Below are positions 34,851-44,600 of a DNA stretch of 64,000 bases, piece by piece (within the stretch, counting starts at the first letter, position 1; every line of letters begins with the position of its first letter). A program made the position numbers and the translations under genes. Source of the stretch: Verrucomicrobiota bacterium (lineage in GTDB: Bacteria > Verrucomicrobiota > Verrucomicrobiia > Limisphaerales > JADLHS01); assembly GCA_029573725.1 (NCBI GenBank), contig JAKQDQ010000104.1, forward strand, positions 1 through 64,000. The letters run 5' to 3'. The notes beneath the pieces were generated by a model, which saw only the letters and a list, made by a program, of their open reading frames with translations, was not told the DNA's origin and searched no databases.

Positions 34851-36427
34851 GGTTCTTTTGTCCATAAAAGCGGATAAAGGTTTGCCGCGCAAAGCTTTTT
34901 CGCGATAAAAGCCGCCTGCAACGCCCTCGCGTCGGGTTGCGTTCCGGGCGGCGACGGGCTGTTCAGCAGGCGCACGAACCGGCGGGCGTAACTGCGTCCG
35001 CTGAGCCAGCGGTCCGCCCGGGCAGGCCAGGTGGTCACGCGCAACTGCCTTTCCTGTGCCCGTTGCCGCCAGGCGCGCAGGAAGGGGTTCAATTTCTGGC
35101 AGCATTCCCACGAACGCGCGGCGGGCAGACTGAGTACTTCGAGCTGGGCCGTGAGCGTCAAACGGCTGAAAGGCACGGTCTGATCCGGGCGCGTCGCGCG
35201 CAGCAGTGCCGGCGTGTCCGCCAGCGCCCGGACCGCCGCCGGCAGGGCGCGCCGCCACCGGGCAAACAGTTTTTCCTGACGCATTCGCTCGGCGCGGTGA
35301 TCGAACAGGTCCAGCGGAATTTGAATTTCTGTGTAGGCCTGGGGAAAGCGGAACCCAAACCGCGCCAGATCGGGGGTGATGTTGGGCAGTTCGCGCGCGA
35401 GCAATGGTCGGCTGGCCGCCGCCGCTTCCAGATACGGCAAGCCGAATCCTTCCTGGATGGACGTCAGCAGCACGGCTTCCGCCGCGGCGAGGAGTTCGGG
35501 AACGGTGGGCTTGCGGGCTTCACTGCCCTGCAACACACCCAGCCGGAGGCGCCAGCGATGGCGTCGCGCCGCGTCGGCCAGTTTATGAAAATAGGGCAGT
35601 TCGTCCGCCGAACTGACATCGCCCGTGGTGACCAGCCAGGCTTCCGGCCGCAGCCAGCGCGTCAACAGCAGCGCTTCGGCCACGTTTTTGCGGCGCAGCA
35701 GGCGGCAGGGCAGGAGCCAGACCGGGGCACCATCGCGATCCAGCCGCCGGTGCAACCAACGCCGCGCCGCGGTCGCGCGCGGTCGTGCCGGCGGCGGCAG
35801 CGGCGCGGCCAGGTTCGGCAACCAGGCGCTCGGCTGCAGGGGGCCCGCGGCCAGAATGGTCGCGTCCTCCTGGTTGATGGTGGCGTGCCGGATCTCCGTG
35901 CCGCGCGGAAAAAGGGTGCGCGCAATCGCCGTCAGACCCGGGTAGCCCGCGCGCCGCAACTCGGGCACGCGCAGCCAGCGGTTGTCGAACCACCAATCAT
36001 GATGATGCGAAATCAGACGCAGGCGTCGCCTGGCGCAACCGCGGGCCAGTTCCGCGGCGAGGATGGCGTTGCGGCCGATGCCGAGGTTGTGCGCCCACAC
36101 CACGCAGTTGTCCGGTGTGTAAGGCGCCAGGAGGCGGGTGAGTTGTTGGCGGACGCGCCGGCGCACCCGGGCGGCGGGCACAGACAACTCGGAGAAATAG
36201 CCCAGTTCCGGTGCGGTGTGGAGGCGCAGGCGGACGGGCGCGAGCCGCCGGGCAAAGTGCCGGTTCCACGCGGCGTCCCGGGCCTCGCCGGAAACGAGCA
36301 GTACCGTGTCGAGCCGGGGCAGGGCCTGCCGGAGATGGGGCGTCGCCAGTTCAACGACGCGCCGGATTCCTCCCGGGCGAAAATGATAATGAACGATGAT
36401 CAACGTCACGGCCGCGCGCACTCCCAT
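34847..36427 (-). CDS. Glycosyltransferase (GT4-like)
   Basis: About 526 aa, cytoplasmic, rich in Arg and Ala. The N-terminal Rossmann half starts VTLIIVHYHFRPGGIRRVVELATPHL, a retaining GT-B acceptor loop. The C-terminal half has VWLLPCRLLRRKNVAEALLL (nucleotide-sugar side) and EAVLLTSIQEGFGLPYLEAAAA, the EX7E motif of GT4. The start at ATG 36427 is favoured because an upstream start at 36469 would run through a 26-base inverted repeat. It is coupled to the HAD gene and divergent from a GpgS-type synthase. A role in adding mannose or glucose to glucosylglycerate (as MggS-type enzymes do) is a hypothesis. Confidence 0.82.
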   Translation of the reverse strand: MGVRAAVTLIIVHYHFRPGGIRRVVELATPHLRQALPRLDTVLLVSGEARDAAWNRHFARRLAPVRLRLHTAPELGYFSELSVPAARVRRRVRQQLTRLLAPYTPDNCVVWAHNLGIGRNAILAAELARGCARRRLRLISHHHDWWFDNRWLRVPELRRAGYPGLTAIARTLFPRGTEIRHATINQEDATILAAGPLQPSAWLPNLAAPLPPPARPRATAARRWLHRRLDRDGAPVWLLPCRLLRRKNVAEALLLTRWLRPEAWLVTTGDVSSADELPYFHKLADAARRHRWRLRLGVLQGSEARKPTVPELLAAAEAVLLTSIQEGFGLPYLEAAAASRPLLARELPNITPDLARFGFRFPQAYTEIQIPLDLFDHRAERMRQEKLFARWRRALPAAVRALADTPALLRATRPDQTVPFSRLTLTAQLEVLSLPAARSWECCQKLNPFLRAWRQRAQERQLRVTTWPARADRWLSGRSYARRFVRLLNSPSPPGTQPDARALQAAFIAKKLCAANLYPLLWTKEP

Positions 36428-36445
36428 CAAATTTTTGAAATCGAA

Positions 36446-36471
36446 GCTTGTCAGGGTTGGGCGTGACAAGC
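36446..36471. promoter_or_regulatory. Candidate operator: perfect inverted repeat between gpgS and the glycosyltransferase
   Basis: GCTTGTCA (36446-36453), ten bases, then TGACAAGC (36464-36471): a perfect 8-bp inverted repeat in the 59-base divergent gap. A TTGTCA (-35-like, 36448-36453) and GATAAC (36472-36477) spaced by 18 bases overlap it on the plus strand. The shape fits a dimeric repressor site controlling both directions. Confidence 0.55.
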
Positions 36472-36486
36472 GATAACATTCCCTCT

Positions 36487-37698
36487 ATGTCGGATTTTTT
36501 CCAAACTGGGGCCGTGGCGACCCTGCATCGCCTGGGTCAGACCAACCTGGCCCGGATGGAAGGCGAACTGTTGGAATTTTCCGCCGAAGCGCCGATTGCG
36601 TTGATACTGCCCTGTCACGTGCGGGAGCTGGGCACCAAGGCGCTGCGCAGCATCATTCGCGAACTGCAGACGGTGCGCTATCTCAAGCAGATCATCGTGG
36701 GAATTGACGGCGCCAACCAGCGGGAGTGGGCGCGGGCGAAGCGGATTTTTTCGGTGCTGCCGCAGCAGCCGGTACTGCTCTGGAACAACGGGCCGCGGAT
36801 GCAGAATTTGTTTCGCGAACTGGATGACGCGGAGTTGACGGCGGGCACGATGGGCAAGGGGCGCAACGTCTGGATCTGCTTCGGTTACGCCCTGGCCAGT
36901 GATGCGGCGCAGATGGTGGCGGTGCATGACTGTGACATCACCACCTACACGCGCGAGTTGCTGGCGCGCCTGTGTTATCCGGTGGCGCATCCGGCGCTGG
37001 GGTTCGATTACTGCAAGGGCTACTACGCGCGGGTGACGGACAAGCTGAATGGGCGGGTCATGCGCCTGCTGGTCACGCCGCTGCTGCGCGCATTGAAGTC
37101 CATTATCGGCCACCATCCCTATCTGGTGTACATGGACACGTTCCGCTACCCGCTGGCGGGGGAATTTTCGATGGACATGGATCTGGTGCGGCGCGTGCGG
37201 ATTCCGCACGACTGGGCGTTGGAAGTGGGTTTGCTGGCCGAAGTGTTTCGCAACAGCGCGCCGCGGGCGATCTGCCAGTCCGAACTGTGCGACAACTACG
37301 ACCACAAACACCAGGAGCTGTCTCCGCGCGACATGGAGAAGGGGTTGAACAAGATGGCCACGGACGTGAGCCGCTCCTTTTTTCGGCGCATGGCGGCCGA
37401 GGGCATCAAGCTCGACACCGGGTTGTTCGACACCCTGTTGAGCGCGTACGTGCGGCAGGCGGAAGACACGCTCCGCTTTTACTCCGCGGACGCCGTGTTG
37501 AACGGCCTGCGCTATCCGCGCCATGACGAGGAGCGCGCCGTGGCCACGTTCGTGCGTTCGATCCGCGCCGCCACCCGTTCCTTTCTGGAAGATTCCTTGT
37601 GGACGCCGCTGATTCCGAATTGGAACCGCATCCAATCCGCGCTGCCGGATTTTTTTGACAGACTCCATCGCGCGGTGGAACTGGACAATCGCACCTGA
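36487..37698 (+). CDS. gpgS: Glucosyl-3-phosphoglycerate synthase-like (GT81, GpgS)
   Basis: A 403-aa cytoplasmic GT-A enzyme expected to join an NDP-glucose to 3-phosphoglycerate, the first step to glucosylglycerate. Visible marks: IALILPCHVREL and QIIVGIDGAN (nucleotide site), GKGRNVWICFGYAL, the metal-binding DCD at residues 148-150 (VAVHDCDITTY), and YPLAGEFSMD with VGLLAEVFRN downstream (acceptor and sugar region). These match GpgS/MpgS-like family GT81. The start MSDFFQTG at 36487 is preferred over an upstream GTG. It is divergent from the GT4-like and HAD genes. Mannosyl transfer (MpgS activity) is the main alternative. Confidence 0.87.
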   Translation: MSDFFQTGAVATLHRLGQTNLARMEGELLEFSAEAPIALILPCHVRELGTKALRSIIRELQTVRYLKQIIVGIDGANQREWARAKRIFSVLPQQPVLLWNNGPRMQNLFRELDDAELTAGTMGKGRNVWICFGYALASDAAQMVAVHDCDITTYTRELLARLCYPVAHPALGFDYCKGYYARVTDKLNGRVMRLLVTPLLRALKSIIGHHPYLVYMDTFRYPLAGEFSMDMDLVRRVRIPHDWALEVGLLAEVFRNSAPRAICQSELCDNYDHKHQELSPRDMEKGLNKMATDVSRSFFRRMAAEGIKLDTGLFDTLLSAYVRQAEDTLRFYSADAVLNGLRYPRHDEERAVATFVRSIRAATRSFLEDSLWTPLIPNWNRIQSALPDFFDRLHRAVELDNRT

Positions 37699-37699
37699 C

Positions 37700-37739
37700 C
37701 GGGCGGGAGCGGGACGGTTTTTCCCGCGGGGACCGCCCG
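37700..37739 (+). terminator. Two-part hairpin after gpgS
   Basis: The outer stem is CGGGCGG (37700-37706) with CCGCCCG (37733-37739); the inner stem is GCGGGA (37709-37714) with TCCCGC (37722-37727). It begins two bases after the gpgS stop codon. There is no T-run after it, so it is a likely but unproven terminator. Confidence 0.4.
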
Positions 37740-37882
37740 CCGGCGCCGCGCTTGTGAATAATTTGCCGGGATAAACCCTTGCAATTTGCGGCCCGCCACC
37801 TAGAGTCGTGGGGAGCGGAACCGAAGTGAGCGACGGCGGCCGCAGAAGCCCCGCCGCGGCCGCAACAATCAACGATTCCGAG

Positions 37883-38767
37883 ATGCACCCGCAGCTTTCT
37901 ATGCCGTTCCGAATGACAAGATCCCGATTGCCCGGCGTGCGTCGTCGCGCCTTTACGTTGATTGAACTGCTGGTGGTCATTGCCATCATCGCCATTCTGG
38001 CGGCGATGCTGCTGCCCGCGTTGTCCAAGGCGCGTGAAAAGGCCCAGACCACCAACTGCCTCTCCAATCTCAAACAGTGGGGGCTGGCGATGAACATCTA
38101 CGCGGTGGACAACGCCGATTCCATTCCGCGCGATGGCATGGATGCCGCCGGCGTTTATCCCGGGGCCAATGGAGCCCAGGGCGACATGAACGCGTGGTTT
38201 AACGCGCTGCCCCCGAACATGGGGGAACGCACGTTGCGCGAGTATTATCTGGATACCAGCGCCGGCACCGCGCCGTATCAGCGCTATCCCTTTCCCGGCG
38301 GGCGCGGCAAGATTTTCCATTGCCCGGCCGCGCGCATGACGATTGCCGAAGCCCGGGATCCGAACGTGGTGGCCACCGGCGGGGCCGAAGGGTTTTTCAG
38401 TTACGGCATGAACATTGATTTGAAGCGCGTCAAACCCGGTTATGCCAACAGCGATGCCGCCCCCTATCCCACCATGCCCAAGACCACCACGCTGCGTCGC
38501 CCGGTGGACACGGTCCTGCTCTTCGACATGGTGTTTAACCGCAACCTCGAGGGCGGCAACGCCTATAATTCCGTCAATCCGGCGAACCGCTGGCGCAGTT
38601 TCGGTCGCCGCCACAATGTGGGCGGCGTGATCAATTTCATGGATGGACATGCCGCCAATTTTAAAATCAAGGTGGTGACCAATGGCGCCACCATGACCGG
38701 CAATGCGATGGAACTGCCCGGTTCGCCGCTGGTTTGGAATCCCGTGTACCGCGCACTCAAGCCCTGA
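37883..38767 (+). CDS. Pseudopilin-like protein with H-X9-DG domain
   Basis: About 294 aa. A basic leader ([11 protein letters not shown]) precedes [20 protein letters not shown], again with Ala before the cleavage bond. The C-terminus has the canonical H-X9-DG motif ([16 protein letters not shown]). This is the prepilin-processing-associated family common in Verrucomicrobia and Planctomycetes. Starts at 37883, 37901 or 37913 are all possible. It lies 35 bases upstream of a secreted Ig-domain protein, repeating the arrangement at 3140-7619. Confidence 0.87.
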   Translation: MHPQLSMPFRMTRSRLPGVRRRAFTLIELLVVIAIIAILAAMLLPALSKAREKAQTTNCLSNLKQWGLAMNIYAVDNADSIPRDGMDAAGVYPGANGAQGDMNAWFNALPPNMGERTLREYYLDTSAGTAPYQRYPFPGGRGKIFHCPAARMTIAEARDPNVVATGGAEGFFSYGMNIDLKRVKPGYANSDAAPYPTMPKTTTLRRPVDTVLLFDMVFNRNLEGGNAYNSVNPANRWRSFGRRHNVGGVINFMDGHAANFKIKVVTNGATMTGNAMELPGSPLVWNPVYRALKP

Positions 38768-38802
38768 AGTTTCCGACTCCTAAACCATCAACACACAGAG
38801 TT

Positions 38803-40635
38803 ATGAAAACCAAAACCACCTGTTTGCAGCAACCGCCCCGGCGGGCATTACTCGGCAGCCTGGCCCTGGCCGCCGGTCTTTTTTCAGCGCCGCATCTCTG
38901 CGCCCAAGTCGTCATCGCCGAATGGACGTTTGAGTCCTTGACCAGCATGAATTACAAACCCGGCGCCGGCATGGTGACGACCAATTATCCGGCGGAAGTG
39001 GGGCAGGGGGTGGCCTTGGGCTGGCACAGCGGGGACAGCACGTACACCTCGCCGGCTGGCAATGGCAGTGCGCATTCGTTGAGCGCCAACACCTGGACCA
39101 ACGATCCGGGGGATTATTTTCAATTCGAAGTAAGCACCGTCGGGCACGAAAACATCTCCATTGCCTTCGACCAAACCGGGAGCAACACCGGACCACGCGA
39201 TTACTACCTCGCCTACAGCACGGACGGCGTGAATTTCATCCAGTTCGGTGACGTTTACCAGGTCTCCAATGACAGTTGGTCGGCCGGGGGCGCGCGCAAG
39301 CCGGTCAGTTTTCATTCCTTCGATCTCAGTTCGGTCACGGTGATCAACAATGCGCCGACGGTTTATTTCCGCGTGGTCTGCGCTTCCACCACCGCCATCA
39401 ATGGAAACCTCGTGGCCGGCGGAGGCACCGACCGGATGGATAATGTCCTCATCACCTCGATTGTTCTCGGCGCGCCGGACATTCTGGCCCAGCCGGCGTC
39501 CACCAACATTTACCTGGGGGACAGCGTGAAGTTGTCCGTGGCGGCCGGAGGCACGCCGCCTTTGAGCTTTCAATGGTACCATCCCGACTTGAACACGCCG
39601 TTGGTGGATGGGGGCAGCGGCTATGGCCTGGGCACCATCGCCGGCGCGAACAGCGCCGCCTTGACGCTGAGTTATGTGGATGCCGCCCAGGCGGGAGACT
39701 ATCGCGTGGTGATTGCGAACTCCCTCGGCACCATCACCAGCCAGGTGGCGGTGCTGACCGTGGACCAGCGCCCGACCAACGTGGTGGATATCGCCTCGTT
39801 GCACGCGTTGCAGGACGCCAACTTCGCGCTGACGGATCGCACCAATCTTTACCAGGTGGAGGGAGTGGTGACCACCTCGGCCAATTTGGTCAGCGGCGCC
39901 TCGGTCAGTTCGTTCTACCTCCAGGACGCGACGGGCGGGATCAACATCTTTCATCGTGGCGGGTTTCCGGTTGATCTGCCCACGGAAGGCGATGCGGTGC
40001 GCGTCCGGGGAACCCTGGATCAGTTCAACGGGTCGCTGGAGTTGGTGCCGGTGGCGGCCAATCCGGTGCATGAATTGACGGTGTTGAGCAGCGGTAATCC
40101 GTTGCCCGAGCCGGTGCCGTTTGATTTTACGACCCTGGATCCGGCGCTGATCGAAAGCACCTACGAGGGGCGGTTCGTGATTATCTCCAACGTGTTTCTG
40201 GGTGGGGTTAATACGGACATTATTCTGTCCGGCGGCACGGTTTACGCCACCAATTTGACCGGGCAGGTGTTTCCGCTGTACAACCCGGCGCCGGCCATTG
40301 ATCCGCAAGGCTATCCGATCCCGGAATTTGCCGCTTCGGTGCGCGGCGTCCTGGCGCAGGTGGACAACTCCTCGCCGTATGATTCGGGCTACGACCTGTT
40401 TCTGTTGAAATACAGCGATATCGAGATTGGGACGCCGCCCGTGGGTCCCGTGGCGGAACCGTTGCTGATCAGCGTGAGCGGCAGTGACGTGGTGCTGACG
40501 TGGACCAGTCCGCTGTTCAACCTGCAGGCGGCGCCGACGGCCACCGGCACGTTCACCAACATCCCGGGCGCGACCAGCCCGTATCACCATCCGCTTTCGG
40601 GCGGCCAACGGTATTTTCGGCTGGCGTATCCGTAA
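38803..40635 (+). CDS. Secreted Ig-like/OB-fold surface protein
   Basis: A 610-aa exported protein. The signal is MKTKTTCLQQPPRRALLGSL and onward, cleaved near LCAQV. Residues 35-225 form a jelly-roll-like domain (VVIAEWTFESL). An Ig-like domain follows at about 245-345 (PASTNIYLGDSVKLSVAAGG, AGDYRVVIANSLGTITSQ). An OB-fold of nuclease-associated type covers about 350-440 (VEGVVTTSANLVSG, FYLQDATGGINIFHRGG). The chain ends with the F-F-R-type module (VLTWTSPLFNLQ, then RYFRLAYP). No catalytic residues were seen. ATG 38803 gives a proper signal. It is probably co-transcribed with the pseudopilin gene and is followed by a strong terminator. Confidence 0.83.
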   Translation: MKTKTTCLQQPPRRALLGSLALAAGLFSAPHLCAQVVIAEWTFESLTSMNYKPGAGMVTTNYPAEVGQGVALGWHSGDSTYTSPAGNGSAHSLSANTWTNDPGDYFQFEVSTVGHENISIAFDQTGSNTGPRDYYLAYSTDGVNFIQFGDVYQVSNDSWSAGGARKPVSFHSFDLSSVTVINNAPTVYFRVVCASTTAINGNLVAGGGTDRMDNVLITSIVLGAPDILAQPASTNIYLGDSVKLSVAAGGTPPLSFQWYHPDLNTPLVDGGSGYGLGTIAGANSAALTLSYVDAAQAGDYRVVIANSLGTITSQVAVLTVDQRPTNVVDIASLHALQDANFALTDRTNLYQVEGVVTTSANLVSGASVSSFYLQDATGGINIFHRGGFPVDLPTEGDAVRVRGTLDQFNGSLELVPVAANPVHELTVLSSGNPLPEPVPFDFTTLDPALIESTYEGRFVIISNVFLGGVNTDIILSGGTVYATNLTGQVFPLYNPAPAIDPQGYPIPEFAASVRGVLAQVDNSSPYDSGYDLFLLKYSDIEIGTPPVGPVAEPLLISVSGSDVVLTWTSPLFNLQAAPTATGTFTNIPGATSPYHHPLSGGQRYFRLAYP

Positions 40636-40657
40636 GGCCGCATTCGGCCTGTTTTCG

Positions 40658-40684
40658 GGGGCGATCTGCAGATCGCCCCTTTTT
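40658..40684 (+). terminator. Rho-independent terminator
   Basis: A perfect 9-bp stem (GGGGCGATC at 40658-40666, GATCGCCCC at 40671-40679) with loop TGCA is followed by five T. It lies 22 bases after the Ig-domain gene. This is the clearest intrinsic terminator in the window. Confidence 0.88.
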
Positions 40685-40715
40685 GTTTGGTGACACCGCA
40701 GTTTTCCCGGGCACA

Positions 40716-41291
40716 ATGCGGACGATGAATTTGCCGCGGGCGATATTTCTCGATCGCGATGGGGTGTTGATTGAAGAACACGACTATTTGCATCGGATTG
40801 AGGACGTGGTTTTCACTCCGGGAGCATTCCCGGCGCTGCGACGGGCTGCCGCGGCGGGCTTTCAATTTTTCATTGTCACCAATCAATCCGGTGTGGGACG
40901 CGGTTATTTCACCCTCGCCGAGGTTGAACGAGTGCATCAGCATCTGCTCGCGGAACTGGCGCGACAAGGAATTGGGATTAGAAAAATCTACGTGGCACCG
41001 GAAGCGCCGGACCAGCCCAGTCGCGGCCGGAAGCCCTCGCCGCAATTTCTGTTTGAGGCCCGCGATGAGTTTGGTTTGGATCTCGCCCAGTCGTATTTCA
41101 TCGGTGACAAGTTGAGCGACCTGGAATGTGGCTGGAACGCGGGGGTGCGTCAGAGTCTTCTGGTCCGGACGGGCCACGGTCGCGAGACAGAACGACAGTA
41201 TGACGCACGGTTGCGGGCTTGCCCCATCCTCAACGACCTGCCCGCCGCCCTGGAGTGGATCCTGGCGCAGAACCAGCCCTCAGCGTCGTGA
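40716..41291 (+). CDS. gmhB: D-glycero-D-manno-heptose-1,7-bisphosphate 7-phosphatase-like (HAD, GmhB)
   Basis: A 191-aa cytoplasmic HAD phosphatase. Motif I is FLDRDGVLIEE (Asp13, Asp15), motif II is IVTNQSGVGRGYF, and motifs III/IV are RGRKPSP and GDKLSDLECG. The arrangement fits GmhB, which makes heptose 1-phosphate for lipopolysaccharide, or the related histidinol-phosphate phosphatase. The loop that binds zinc in E. coli GmhB has no Cys here (APEAPDQPSRGRK), so this is a zinc-free version. ATG 40716 or 40725 can be the start. It lies alone after a strong terminator. Confidence 0.82.
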   Translation: MRTMNLPRAIFLDRDGVLIEEHDYLHRIEDVVFTPGAFPALRRAAAAGFQFFIVTNQSGVGRGYFTLAEVERVHQHLLAELARQGIGIRKIYVAPEAPDQPSRGRKPSPQFLFEARDEFGLDLAQSYFIGDKLSDLECGWNAGVRQSLLVRTGHGRETERQYDARLRACPILNDLPAALEWILAQNQPSAS

Positions 41292-41653
41292 TGTCCGGTG
41301 GCGGTTGTCCCGCAGGCTGAGGGAGGGGGCGCTTCCAAGATTTGATGGCCGGGTTGGCGATGAGCCGACTTGCGCTCCGACGGCTGTGGGGAATGAACCT
41401 GGTGTTTGAAATAGCGGGGATCCGATCGGTCAACCGTGGACACCTTCACTGATTCCGAAGCCTGGAGCTGCACGTCTTTCAATCGAGGCGCATTGCAAGC
41501 GACAGCACCGGGGTGGCATCCCAGCGGACTGGTTGCCTACGTAATTTTCACCGTCGTCGTCAGTAAAAAACCGAAACGACTTGCTTCGCGGAATGAAATA
41601 GGCTTATCCACCGCGTGTTTTTCCAAACCAGTGCCGGATTGCTTACGGACGTC
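41292..41653. other. 362-base gap before the giant LRR protein gene
   Basis: No convincing gene is present. The second half is AT-richer and contains CCTACGTAATT at 41536-41546, the same 11-mer found upstream of the PEP-CTERM gene (2767-2777). This part probably holds the promoter of the LRR gene; an exact promoter could not be placed. Confidence 0.55.
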
Positions 41654-44600
41654 ATGTCGCGCATGCAACATAAACAGGCGGCAGTCCCAGGTCCTTGCCC
41701 GAGATCGTTCGCTGGCGTGGGTTGGGAATGGCTGGTTGTTGTCGTGTTGGGCGTGGCGGGGCTGTATGGCCAGGTTCCGGCCAGCGGCGCAGGTTGCCTG
41801 GCCAGCCCGGCTGGGTTGGTGGGGTGGTGGCCGGGTGATGTGGATGGGCGGAATCTGGCGGGCACCAATTGGGGAATTCTGCAGCCCGGCGCGAAGGTGG
41901 GTGGCGATGGCGTGGTGGACGGAGCCTTTCACTTTGACGGCACGAACGGCTTTGTGAGCATTCCCGATGCGCCGGAGTTGCGTCCCACGAATTTGACGGT
42001 GGAGGCCTGGGTCTGTTTTGCCGGGCTGGATTCGCCGGGTTCTGCGCCGGCGGAGGGACGTCAGTTCATCGTGCGCAAACCCAATGCTTATCTCGCCTTT
42101 CAAGCCGCTTATGATTTGAGCAAGATTCGGCTGGCGGATCGCGACGTTTTCTCTTTTCAAGTCAATTCTCCTGCTGGCGCGGTGGCGGAGGCCCGGGGTT
42201 CAACCTCCATCGTGCCGGAGCAGTGGTATCACGTGGTGGGGGTGCGCGGCCCCAACTCCGTGCAAATCTACGTGAACGGTCAGTTGGAGGGGCAGACCGC
42301 CGTTGATTTTCCGCAATCGTATGTGGCGGCACCCCTGTATCTGGGAAGTCCGGGGCCATATTGGTACAACCGCAAATTCAAAGGCTGGCTCGATGAGGTC
42401 TCGCTCTACAACCGGGCCCTCTCTGCTGGTGAAATCGCCTCACTCTATACCGCTACGGAAGGAAAATGTCGTCCCGCAGTCATTGCCACTCCGCCCCAGT
42501 GGCGGGATGCCTGGGTGGGGGACAATGTCTCGCTCCACGTCGAGGCGATGGGATCGACACCGCTGGCGTATCAGTGGCTGTTTCAGGGCTGGCCGCTTTC
42601 CGGGGCGACCAATGCCACGCTGCTGTTGACCAACGTGCAGATGCCCGTGGCGGGTGCCTACCAGGTAACGGTCAGCAATTTTCTGGGACAAACGACCAGT
42701 TGGCCGCCGGCGTGGCTTTCGGTGAGCATGACTGGACAGGCAGCTCCGTTCATTTTGCAACCGCCCGGAAATCAAACGGTGTTTGTGGGAGACACGGCGT
42801 GGTTTAATGTGGTGGCGGGCGGAGGGCTGCCGCGTTCCTATCAGTGGCGCAAGAACGGCCTGTCGCTGCCGAACCAGACCAACGTCGTGCTGGTGTTGCC
42901 GCAGGTGACGACCAAGGCTGGGGGTTACTACGACGTGGTGATCACCGATACCGCGGCGCGGGTGACCAACACAGCGGCCGCCCTGCTGGTGGTTGTCCCG
43001 TCGTTGGATCTGCAACCACCGTTCATCCGTGGAACGTCGCCCGACCAGGTGGCCGGCTGGGACCAGGAGGTTGAGCTAGGGGTGGAGGCGGCCGGCACGG
43101 AGCCGTTGAATTTTCAATGGCGCAAGGATGGAGTGCCGCTGCCGGAGGCCACGGAGGCAACGCTCTACTTTCCGGCCGTGACGCCCGCGGATGCCGGCCG
43201 GTATGATGTCGTCATCACCGGTCCCGGCGGCAGCGTCACCAGTCGCATGATCACGCTGACGGTGAAGTTGATTGTGGATCCGGAATTGGAGAAAGCGGTT
43301 GCCTGCGCCCTGGATGTCCCGCCCACGGGCATCACCCAGGCGGCGCTGACCGAATTTGAGCGGCTGACGCTTCGTCACCGGGGGATTCAGAGTTTGCGCG
43401 GTTTGGAGTGGGCCACAAATCTGACTGAGCTGGATCTCAGCGGCAACGCGGTGACGAACCTCGAGCCGTTACGCGCCCAGTCTCGGCTGACCCGCTTGCA
43501 TCTGGATCAGGCACAATTTGTCCAGCTGGATTTGACGCCCTTGGCAGCCCTGCACAACCTTACCAATCTGGTGCTGGGCCGGGTGCTGGCGGACACGTAT
43601 GAACCGCTGGCGGCGTTGACCAACTTGACGGACCTGACCATTCGCGAAGGCGGCCGCATCGCGCTGGGGTTTTTGGAGGTTCTACCGCGACTGCAGGCCC
43701 TGCGGGTGCTGCAAAGTTGGGCGGAGGATCTGGCACCTGTCGCCACGCTGACCAATCTGCAGCAGCTGGAATTGCGCTGGATGTTGAATCACATGGACGA
43801 ACGCCAGTGGGTTGCGGCGAGCGCTCCCTTGCGGCGCTTGAATCTCGAAGGCAATGGATTGACCAACTTCGGGTGGCTGTCGGACTTTCCGCGGCTGGAA
43901 TCCTTGAATCTGGCCGACAACGAATTGCGCGATCTCTCCGCCCTGGCGGGATTGACCAATCTCACTTATCTGACCTTGAGCCGGAACCCCCTCACCGATT
44001 ACGCGGCATTGTCGGGGGCACCCCGGTTGGTGAACCTGGAACTATCTGGAAACCACCTGAGCAACCTCGGCTTTCTGGCCGCACTGCCGGGACTCAAGTT
44101 TTTGGATCTGTCCTATAATGCGATCACGAATCTTGATCCGCTGCTCGGGCTGACCAATCTCGAAAGTCTGGTGCTGGCCGGGAATCCCGCCGCCAATTTC
44201 CCGCTCCTGACCAATATGCCGCGTCTGACGAGTTTGTGGCTGCATGATTGCGGGCTTGGCAACGCAAATTTCATCGCCGGTCTCCCGGGATTGCGGCACT
44301 TGAACCTGGATGGAAACCAGATCGTTGATGTCACCCCCGTGCTCGGGCTGACCAACCTGACCGGATTGGGTTTCAGTCATAATCCGGCGGACAACCCGCT
44401 GGCCGTGGCAGCGTTAACCCGTTTGACCGGTCTGCGGCTGGAGCAGGACCAGTTGGGCGACATCAGCCCTTTGACCAACTTGCAGCAGCTGACTTATCTG
44501 AGTTTGAATCAAAATCAGATTGCCGATGCCGCTCCACTGGGGAGGTTGACCCAGTTGCAAAGTCACTATCTGGCGCACAACCGCATCCGGGACCTGTCCT

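Noticed and set aside
38884-40716. 610-codon minus-strand frame under the Ig/OB protein
   Set aside because: The plus-strand gene has a signal peptide and clear domains and ends at a strong terminator; the antisense is a codon-bias artefact.
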